DNA from: Bordetella parapertussis
GTDB lineage: Bacteria > Pseudomonadota > Gammaproteobacteria > Burkholderiales > Burkholderiaceae_B
Reading direction: 5' to 3'
DNA length: 6,035 nt
Assembly (NCBI GenBank): GCA_943331855.1
Contig: CALQNE010000217.1
Location: 1-6,035 of the forward strand
In this document: positions 1-4,823 of the stretch, piece after piece
Numbering within the stretch: the first letter of the stretch is position 1
Layout of the letters: every line of letters starts with the position of its first letter
The notes under the pieces: model-generated
Seen by the model: only the letters and a program-made list of their open reading frames with translations
The model's database searches: none
What the model was told of the DNA's origin: nothing
Made by a program: the position numbers and the translations under genes

Positions 1-74
1 ACGTAGCTTACAAATGGCACTACCTGCCGGCACGTATCCAGCGCGGTTTAAAGAATAAGAAAGCGATGTCATGA
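1..74 (+). CDS. C-terminal tail of an upstream gene (partial, unrecognised)
   Basis: The reading frame beginning at base 3 is open for 23 codons and stops at TGA 72-74. Its translation, VAYKWHYLPARIQRGLKNKK followed by AMS, is rich in aromatic and basic residues. Its codons (CTG, CCG, CGT, ATC, CAG, CGC, GGT) resemble those of the neighbouring genes. The stop overlaps the start of the next gene in an ATGA, the classic arrangement of translationally coupled operon genes. A second frame, from base 2 to TAA 56-58, is also open and cannot be fully excluded, but its codon use is poorer and it has no overlap with the next gene. The fragment is too short to assign to a family. Confidence 0.45.
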   Translation, partial: VAYKWHYLPARIQRGLKNKKAMS

Positions 75-952
75 GAGACTTTTACGGCTACGGCCCCACA
101 CCCCCTGCAGTCAAATGGCCGGGTAATTCGCCGTTGGCGATCTCGTTCGTTTTAAATATCGAAGAGGGCGCAGAATTTTCAGTAACCTCGGGTGATCCGT
201 ATAACGAAGACACCCACGAAGTGCGTAACCGTATCGAAGGTTCGCCAGATTTATGTATGGAAAGCCACTTCGAATATGGTGCCCGGGCAGGCTACTGGCG
301 CATTATGAAAGCCTTTGAAGCAGCAAATATACCCATCACCTTGAATGCTTGCGCGCGCGGCTTGCTTGCAACACCTTGGGTGGCAGAGAAGGCGCTGGCC
401 AGAGGCGATGAGTTATGTTGCCACGGTTGGCGCTGGGAAGCCCATGCAGGCATGGCGCTTGAAGCAGAGCGCGCACTCATCGCACAGTGCGTGCAAAGCT
501 TTATCAACGTATCAGGTAAAGCCCCAGTAGGTTGGCACACAAAGTCATCAGCGTCAGTGAACACGCGTACTTTGCTCGTTGAGCACGGTGGATTTTTATA
601 TGACAGCGATGCCTATAACGACGATTTGCCGTATTACCTGACAGTATCCGGAAAACCGCATTTGGTTTTGCCCTATGGTTTTGACACCAACGACATGCGT
701 TTTTTTGTGAATCATGATTTAGTGTTGGGGCAACACTTTTGTGATTACACGATGGATGCAGTGCGTACGTTAATGCAAGAGGGCGTGGATGCGCCCCGCA
801 TGCTGACGATTGGTTTGCATACGAGGATCATTGGGCGGCCTGGGCGGATTGCAGGCCTGATCAATTTGATCAAAGCGCTCAAAGCGCTGCCGGTATGGTT
901 TGCTCGACGCGAAGATATTGCGCGGCACTGGCTGACACATTGCCCGCCATAA
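71..952 (+). CDS. PuuE-like (allantoinase-type) polysaccharide deacetylase family protein
   Basis: A 293-residue protein of the carbohydrate esterase 4 / NodB-like superfamily, PuuE branch. That branch includes the cofactor-independent allantoinase, which opens the allantoin ring to allantoate, and many uncharacterised amidohydrolase-like members. Family marks are the N-terminal FYGYGPTPPAVKWP block (residues 4-17), the LNIEEG strand (28-33) where CE4 enzymes carry their catalytic Asp pair, MESHFEYGARAGYWR (63-77), GDELCCHGWRWEAH (112-125), LYDSDAYNDDLPYY (177-189) and GLHTRIIGRPGR (248-259). The usual CE4 zinc triad (D with H-x3-H) is absent: the region has H118 and H125 instead. This fits the metal-independent PuuE type. 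Length matches the family (about 300). There is no signal peptide, so it should be cytoplasmic. The start overlaps the upstream stop (ATGA), with only a weak purine-rich AAGAAAG ahead. No other purine-catabolism gene is visible, so allantoin as substrate is uncertain. Confidence 0.85.
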   Translation: MRDFYGYGPTPPAVKWPGNSPLAISFVLNIEEGAEFSVTSGDPYNEDTHEVRNRIEGSPDLCMESHFEYGARAGYWRIMKAFEAANIPITLNACARGLLATPWVAEKALARGDELCCHGWRWEAHAGMALEAERALIAQCVQSFINVSGKAPVGWHTKSSASVNTRTLLVEHGGFLYDSDAYNDDLPYYLTVSGKPHLVLPYGFDTNDMRFFVNHDLVLGQHFCDYTMDAVRTLMQEGVDAPRMLTIGLHTRIIGRPGRIAGLINLIKALKALPVWFARREDIARHWLTHCPP

Positions 953-981
953 GCGCGTTTCGGTCGAGCACAACGCATAAT

Positions 982-1593
982 TTATTGCAAGCCTTCCGCC
1001 GCCAAAGCCGCTTTGACCGCAGGGTCAGCGCTCATCCGCTGAAAATGTGCATCAAGGTTTGGCATGCCTGACAAATCAACGTTTTTGGCTTTTGCCCAAC
1101 GTGTTGTCACGTACAAGTAGGCATCGGCAACAGAGCGACCGTCTGACAGCCAATTGCGTCCGGCTAGGTGTTTGTCTGCGACGATATACATATCCCGAAC
1201 CCGTGCAGAGGCCGACGCAGCAAGCTCGTCTTGCGCAGGCTTGTCAGCCACTAGACGGGCAGCACCAAAAATCATGCTGAAGGTTTTGTGTACATCAGAA
1301 TTCAGCAAGCCTAACCAACGACGCGCCTCAGAGCGTGCCTTGAGCGAGTCACCGCCTAGCAGTTTGGCTTCAGGATTTTTTTCGGCCAAGTATTCAAGGA
1401 TGGCAATATTTTGCGTCAAGGTAAAACCCGCATCATCAATCGCAGGCACTGCGCCCAAGGGGCTGATGTTGATATAGGGTGCTACTTTTAAAGCATCACG
1501 GGCGACTGAGATATATTCGAAAGGCTTGCCCACCCATTGCAAGGCGATGTGATCAACCAAAGAACAGGCGCCTGGGAGTCCGTAGAGTTTCAT
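982..1593 (-). CDS. Glutathione S-transferase, beta class (GstA-like)
   Basis: A 203-residue cytosolic glutathione transferase, close to the length of E. coli GstA (201) and similar along its whole length. It would conjugate glutathione to electrophiles or act as a thiol peroxidase or reductase. The N-terminal thioredoxin-fold domain (about 1-77) begins MKLYGLPGACSL, with the beta-class cysteine Cys10. It includes the Val49-cis-Pro50 turn (GAVPAI) and the glutathione-contact segment TLTQNIAILEYLAE (58-71), where Gln61-Asn62 replace the Glu-Gly of GstA. In the helical C-terminal domain, His102 (DVHKTF) matches beta-class His106, and SVADAYLYVTTRWAKA (154-169) is the N-capping core. The end, AALAAEGLQ, parallels the GstA end. 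An AAGGA ribosome site lies 9 bases before the ATG. It follows pirin by 38 bases, probably in one transcript. Confidence 0.93.
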   Translation of the reverse strand: MKLYGLPGACSLVDHIALQWVGKPFEYISVARDALKVAPYINISPLGAVPAIDDAGFTLTQNIAILEYLAEKNPEAKLLGGDSLKARSEARRWLGLLNSDVHKTFSMIFGAARLVADKPAQDELAASASARVRDMYIVADKHLAGRNWLSDGRSVADAYLYVTTRWAKAKNVDLSGMPNLDAHFQRMSADPAVKAALAAEGLQ

Positions 1594-1602
1594 TTAGAAT
1601 TT

Positions 1603-1607
1603 TCCTT
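1603..1607 (-). promoter_or_regulatory. Ribosome binding site of the GST gene
   Basis: On the minus strand this reads AAGGA within AAAAGGAAAA, 9 bases before the ATG whose first base is at 1593. It is a clear Shine-Dalgarno site and supports the chosen start and translation of this gene from the pirin-gst transcript. Confidence 0.7.
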
Positions 1608-1631
1608 TTATAACGTTGTTGTCAAAAAAAA

Positions 1632-2510
1632 TTAAAATTTACCAGTCTGATAATCACGCACGGCTTGCTCAATCTCTTCACGCGTATTCATGACAAATGG
1701 CCCATATTGCACCACTGGCTCGCCAATGGGTGCAGCCGACAAAACTAAAAAGCGTGTATCTCCTTCAAGGCTGGTGACTTGTACACAGTCGCCGTCACCT
1801 AACACCGCAAGATGGCGTGCGCCAAGGCGCTCATCGCCAACGAGTGCTTCGCCTTCATACACATAAACAAACGCAGTATGCCCAGGTGTAAGGGGTTCAA
1901 GAAACTGGCCGTGTGCACCCATTTGTACATCAAACATCTTGGGTGCGGTGGTCATCCCTTGCAACGGGCCTGAAATCGGATCCAAGCCATTACTGTACGT
2001 ACCTGCAATGACTTTGACGGTGCCAGAGCCATCTAACAAATCAACCATCGGCATGCTCGGCGAGGGGATGTCACGATAGGCCGGTGGGCACATTTTTTCA
2101 CCAGACGGCAAGTTAATCCACAATTGAAATCCGTGCATGCGCCCCTCAGTCTGTTGTGGCATTTCAGAGTGAATCACCCCGCGACCGGCTGTCATCCACT
2201 GCACATCACCTGGGCCAAGATCGCCTCGATTACCCATGTGGTCTTGGTGTAGCATCCGGCCATCCAGCATATAGGTCACGGTTTCAAAGCCGCGATGAGG
2301 GTGATCAGGAAACCCGCCGATGTAATCCGATGCTTCATCTGTCGCGAATTCATCGAGCATTAAAAAGGGATCGAGATTGAGCTCGGGAGAATACGAATAC
2401 ACCCGCAGCAGCTTCACCCCGGCACCGTCATGAGTCGGGCGGCCAGGCAAGACCTGCTCAACTTGACGCACAGCTAAAGCTTGCTTTTGACCAGAGGAAG
2501 GGTGATTCAT
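1632..2510 (-). CDS. Pirin family protein (bicupin, quercetinase-like)
   Basis: A 292-residue pirin with the two-cupin layout, as in human pirin and E. coli YhhW (YhhW is a quercetin 2,3-dioxygenase). The N-terminal cupin carries the signature LDPFLMLDEF (46-55), GGFPDHPHRGFETVTYML (65-82) and GPGDVQWMTAGRGVIHSEMP (99-118). His70, His72, His114 and Glu116 match the four iron ligands known in this family. GFQLWINLP (127-135) leads into the second cupin, which has GHTAFVYVYEGEA (209-221) and lacks a metal set. There is no signal peptide, so it is cytoplasmic. The ATG has only a weak GAGA Shine-Dalgarno site 8 bases upstream, but MNHPSSGQKQALAVRQ is a plausible family N-terminus. It heads a probable operon with the GST gene, divergent from the dehydrogenase operon. 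Possible roles are a redox-sensing regulator partner or a flavonoid-type dioxygenase; the true substrate is unknown. Confidence 0.95.
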   Translation of the reverse strand: MNHPSSGQKQALAVRQVEQVLPGRPTHDGAGVKLLRVYSYSPELNLDPFLMLDEFATDEASDYIGGFPDHPHRGFETVTYMLDGRMLHQDHMGNRGDLGPGDVQWMTAGRGVIHSEMPQQTEGRMHGFQLWINLPSGEKMCPPAYRDIPSPSMPMVDLLDGSGTVKVIAGTYSNGLDPISGPLQGMTTAPKMFDVQMGAHGQFLEPLTPGHTAFVYVYEGEALVGDERLGARHLAVLGDGDCVQVTSLEGDTRFLVLSAAPIGEPVVQYGPFVMNTREEIEQAVRDYQTGKF

Positions 2511-2531
2511 GATGAATTTCTCGTCAATTTA

Positions 2532-2537
2532 AGTATA
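2532..2537 (-). promoter_or_regulatory. Possible -10 box of the pirin-gst promoter
   Basis: The minus strand reads TATACT, five of six matches to TATAAT, about 20 bases before the pirin ATG. The hexamer at the -35 position (AATACT, 17-base spacing) is poor and overlaps the inverted repeat at 2557-2571. If this is the promoter, it would probably depend on or be blocked by a protein bound there. The assignment is by eye only. Confidence 0.3.
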
Positions 2538-2556
2538 AACAAGCGTTAGTCTAAAG

Positions 2557-2571
2557 TATTGCGCTGCAATA
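2557..2571. promoter_or_regulatory. Candidate operator: inverted repeat TATTGC-GCT-GCAATA
   Basis: Perfect 6-base arms (TATTGC and GCAATA) flank a 3-base centre. The repeat lies inside the divergent intergenic region, 81 bases upstream of the dehydrogenase ATG and overlapping the -35 position of the proposed pirin promoter. The compact symmetry suits a dimeric helix-turn-helix regulator. The family cannot be named: the spacing is not the classical LysR T-N11-A, and no regulator is encoded nearby. Six-base arms can also arise by chance. Confidence 0.4.
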
Positions 2572-2639
2572 TCGTGCCACACCCCCTCAAAGCAATAATC
2601 AAAAGGCAAAAAAGGCTAAGATCACGGTTACTTTTACTC

Positions 2640-2644
2640 GAGGA
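2640..2644 (+). promoter_or_regulatory. Ribosome binding site of the dehydrogenase gene
   Basis: GAGGA lies 8 bases before the ATG at 2653. This is a strong Shine-Dalgarno match at good spacing and fixes the start of the first gene of the right-hand operon. Confidence 0.7.
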
Positions 2645-2652
2645 TCTAGCGC

Positions 2653-3753
2653 ATGAGCCGCCCATTTAAGATTGCAGTACTGCCAGGTGATGGTATTGGT
2701 AAAGAAGTGATGCCTGAGGGCTTGCGGGTCTTAGAAACCGCGTCCAAGAAATTTGGCTTAAATCTTGAGTTTCGCCATTTTGACTGGGCCTCTTGCGATT
2801 ATTACGCCAAAACCGGGCAAATGATGCCCGACGACTGGAAATCACATCTTATTGAATGTGATGCCATCTATTTTGGCGCTGTGGGTTGGCCTGCAATTGT
2901 GGCGGATCACACTTCGCTATACGGTTCATTGTTGAAGTTTCGCCGTGAGTTTGATCAATACATTAACTTGCGTCCGGTTCGTTTGTTCGAGGGTGTGCCA
3001 TGCCCCTTGGCCAATCGCAAACCAGGCGATATCGACTTTTTTGTCGTACGCGAAAACACCGAAGGCGAGTACTCGGCCGTAGGCGGCAAGATGTTTGAAG
3101 GCACCGATCGCGAGATCGTGTTGCAAGAATCAATCTTTACGCGCATTGGTTGCGACCGCGTGTTGCGGTTTGCGTTTGAATTAGCCTCACGTCGCAAGCG
3201 CAAGCATGTGACTATTGCAACAAAATCTAACGGTATTGCGATCAGCATGCCGTATTGGGATGAGCGGGCTGCCGAGGTCGGCAAAGACTATCCTGGCATC
3301 ACCACCGACAAACAGCATATTGATATTTTGTCGGCACGTTTTGTGTTGCAACCTGATCGCTTTGATGTGGTGGTCGCGTCGAATTTGTTTGGCGATATTT
3401 TGTCGGATTTGGGCCCAGCCTGTACCGGTACGATTGGCTTAGCACCTTCGGCTAACCTGAATCCCGATCGTAAGTTTCCTTCGCTGTTTGAACCTGTTCA
3501 TGGTTCGGCACCTGATATTTACGGTAAAAAAATTGCCAATCCAGTTGCAATGATCTGGTCCGGCGCGTTGATGCTTGAGTATCTTGGCCTGGGTCTACCT
3601 GAAGCGAATCAAAAGCCTTACCTCGACGCACATAATGCAATCGTCAAAGCGATCGAAGAAATCTTGGTGACTGGGCCGCATACGCCTGACTTGGGTGGCA
3701 AGGCGCACACGCATGATATGGGTGAGGCGATTAGCAAGATTTTGGCAAAATAA
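2653..3753 (+). CDS. Tartrate/D-malate dehydrogenase-like beta-decarboxylating enzyme (TtuC/DmlA type)
   Basis: A 366-residue member of the isocitrate/isopropylmalate dehydrogenase family, nearest to tartrate dehydrogenase/decarboxylase and D-malate dehydrogenase (E. coli DmlA is about 361). These cytoplasmic enzymes oxidise a 2-hydroxy acid with NAD and usually decarboxylate it, using Mn2+ or Mg2+ and K+. Visible marks are IAVLPGDGIGKEV (7-19), FGAVGWP (74-80), the substrate-binding LKFRREFDQYINLRPVR (94-110), VVRENTEGEYS (131-141) with Tyr140, and Lys191 (ATKSN). Asp224, Asp248 and Asp252 have the same spacing as the metal ligands of isopropylmalate dehydrogenase. The NAD-site block FEPVHGSAPDIYGKKIANP spans 279-297. 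FGAVGWP and LGPACTGTIGLAPSANLNP (253-271) fit the tartrate/D-malate branch rather than LeuB. It leads an operon with a Bug protein and a UxaA-family dehydratase, pointing to catabolism. Whether the substrate is tartrate, D-malate or another hydroxy acid is undecided. Confidence 0.92.
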   Translation: MSRPFKIAVLPGDGIGKEVMPEGLRVLETASKKFGLNLEFRHFDWASCDYYAKTGQMMPDDWKSHLIECDAIYFGAVGWPAIVADHTSLYGSLLKFRREFDQYINLRPVRLFEGVPCPLANRKPGDIDFFVVRENTEGEYSAVGGKMFEGTDREIVLQESIFTRIGCDRVLRFAFELASRRKRKHVTIATKSNGIAISMPYWDERAAEVGKDYPGITTDKQHIDILSARFVLQPDRFDVVVASNLFGDILSDLGPACTGTIGLAPSANLNPDRKFPSLFEPVHGSAPDIYGKKIANPVAMIWSGALMLEYLGLGLPEANQKPYLDAHNAIVKAIEEILVTGPHTPDLGGKAHTHDMGEAISKILAK

Positions 3754-3820
3754 TTTGTCGGTAAAGGTCAGCCACCACGCAAGAGTGGCAACCTAATATA
3801 AATAAAAAAAAGAGACAACG
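3754..3820 (+). other. Intergenic leader between dehydrogenase and binding protein, with weak hairpin
   Basis: A 67-base gap. GCCAC (3771-3775) can pair with GTGGC (3785-3789) around a 9-base loop. The stem is short and no T-run follows, so it is not a convincing terminator. An A-rich stretch (3794-3812) leads into a modest AAGAGA ribosome site before the ATG at 3821. The arrangement could protect or boost the binding-protein part of the mRNA, or mean little. Confidence 0.3.
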
Positions 3821-4819
3821 ATGACACAAGCATCTGGCCGTATCAATCGGCGTCAATTGGTTTTAGGTACGCTGGGTGTGGCAGTCAGTGCGGCGCTGCC
3901 CGCTGCCTTTGCGCAAGGCACCTCGTACCCGAATCGCGCCATTACTTTTGTTTGCCCGTGGCCCGCCGGCGGCACCGCTGATGTGACGATGCGCGTCCTC
4001 GCACAAGTTGTCTCGCGCGAATTAGGTCAGCCTGTTGTGGTTGAAAACAGGGTAGGAGCTGCGGGCATGATCGGCGCAAAAGCCCTGGCCTCTGCCAAGC
4101 CGGATGGCTATACCATCGGACAGCTCGCGATTTCTGTGACGCGTTTTGCGCAGTTAGGGATGGTGCAAATCGATCCGCTCAAAGACTACAGTTTTTTAGC
4201 GATGGCCTCGGCGCAAACATTCGGGATTGTGGTTCAACCAGATTCTCCGTTTAAAAACCTGCTTGAGATGGTGACGTTTGCGAAAGCGAATCCTGACAAG
4301 CTGACGTACTCGACGTCAGGCATTGGCGGACAAACGCACGTGGGGATGGAAGAGTTTGCGCTAGCTGCAGGCATCAAGCTCAGGCATGTGCCCTACAAGG
4401 GTGGCGCACCGGCGCTGCAAGGTTTGTTAGGCGGTCAAGTCGATATGTTGGCGGACTCAAGCTCATGGTCTGCACTGGTTGAAGCCAAGAAACTTCTCTT
4501 GTTAGCCACCTGGGGTGCAGAACGTCTGCCACGTTTCAAGGAGGTCCCAACGCTTAAAGAATTGGGTTTTGGCGTAGTCAACGATGCACCAAACGGTGTT
4601 GTCGCACCTGCAGGCTTAGAACCGGCGATTGAGAAAAAGCTCGCGGCTGCGGTAGCTGTCGCGGTTAACAGCTCTGAATTCAAAGCCGCTTGCGAAAAAA
4701 TCGATGCCCCTGTGATCTTTTTAGATCCGGCACAGTATCGACAATACGTCATCGAAAACTATAAAAAAGAAACCATCTTGATTGAGAAACTACAGCTTAA
4801 AAAGCTGCTTGAGGGTTAA
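3821..4819 (+). CDS. Bug/TctC-family periplasmic solute-binding protein, Tat-type signal
   Basis: A 332-residue tripartite tricarboxylate transporter (TTT) receptor, a family greatly expanded in Burkholderiales, which captures small carboxylates in the periplasm. The N-terminus has a twin-arginine motif, NRRQLVLG (9-16), a hydrophobic stretch, and an AFA-Q site suggesting cleavage after residue 31. The mature protein begins with YPNRAITFVCPWPAGGTADV (36-55); this is the family's ligand-binding P-loop-like segment, with Asp54. Further marks are VVVENRVGAAGMIGA (72-86), A-x-PDGYT (92-98), YSTSGIGGQTHVG (163-175), the VPYKGGAPALQGLLGGQVDM block (190-209) and RLPRFKEVPTLKELGF (235-250). Length is typical. 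No TctA or TctB membrane genes are adjacent, which is common for Bug proteins: they may use distant permeases or act as sensors. It is followed after 4 bases by the dehydratase gene, so its ligand is probably that pathway's substrate. Confidence 0.95.
   Translation: MTQASGRINRRQLVLGTLGVAVSAALPAAFAQGTSYPNRAITFVCPWPAGGTADVTMRVLAQVVSRELGQPVVVENRVGAAGMIGAKALASAKPDGYTIGQLAISVTRFAQLGMVQIDPLKDYSFLAMASAQTFGIVVQPDSPFKNLLEMVTFAKANPDKLTYSTSGIGGQTHVGMEEFALAAGIKLRHVPYKGGAPALQGLLGGQVDMLADSSSWSALVEAKKLLLLATWGAERLPRFKEVPTLKELGFGVVNDAPNGVVAPAGLEPAIEKKLAAAVAVAVNSSEFKAACEKIDAPVIFLDPAQYRQYVIENYKKETILIEKLQLKKLLEG
4811..4815 (+). promoter_or_regulatory. Ribosome binding site deciding the GTG start of the dehydratase
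   Basis: GAGGG lies inside the last codons of the binding-protein gene, 8 bases before the GTG at 4824. No ATG lies in the frame near the conserved N-terminus, so this site decides the start and implies coupled translation of the two genes. Confidence 0.65.
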
Positions 4820-4823
4820 GACT

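Larger units (their letters stand above)
2511..2652. promoter_or_regulatory. Divergent control region between pirin and the dehydrogenase operon
   Basis: A 142-base AT-rich gap between two genes that start away from each other, so it must carry both promoters. It contains a perfect inverted repeat (2557-2571), a possible -10 box for the pirin side (2532-2537, TATACT on the minus strand), a close direct repeat of AAAAGGC (2601-2607 and 2610-2616) and the ribosome site of the dehydrogenase (2640-2644). I found no convincing -35/-10 pair for the plus strand. No regulator gene lies in the window. Confidence 0.6.

Noticed and set aside
871..888. Tandem direct repeat CAAAGCGCT x2, next to the palindrome-like TGATCAATTTGATCA (859-873)
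   Set aside because: Both lie within the deacetylase coding sequence and encode an ordinary helix (LINLIKALKAL); nothing suggests a repeat element or regulatory site.
953..981. Possible bidirectional terminator between the convergent deacetylase and GST genes
   Set aside because: The 29 bases hold no usable inverted repeat and no T-run on either strand, so no terminator can be supported.
2601..2616. Direct repeat AAAAGGC / AAAAGGC in the divergent region as a regulator site
   Set aside because: It lies in an A-rich run where short repeats arise easily, and the 9-base period does not match a helical turn; noted in the intergenic entry only.
2955..3284. 109-codon minus-strand open frame inside the dehydrogenase gene
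   Set aside because: It overlaps a strongly conserved enzyme on the opposite strand, has no recognisable domain and no support as an antisense gene.
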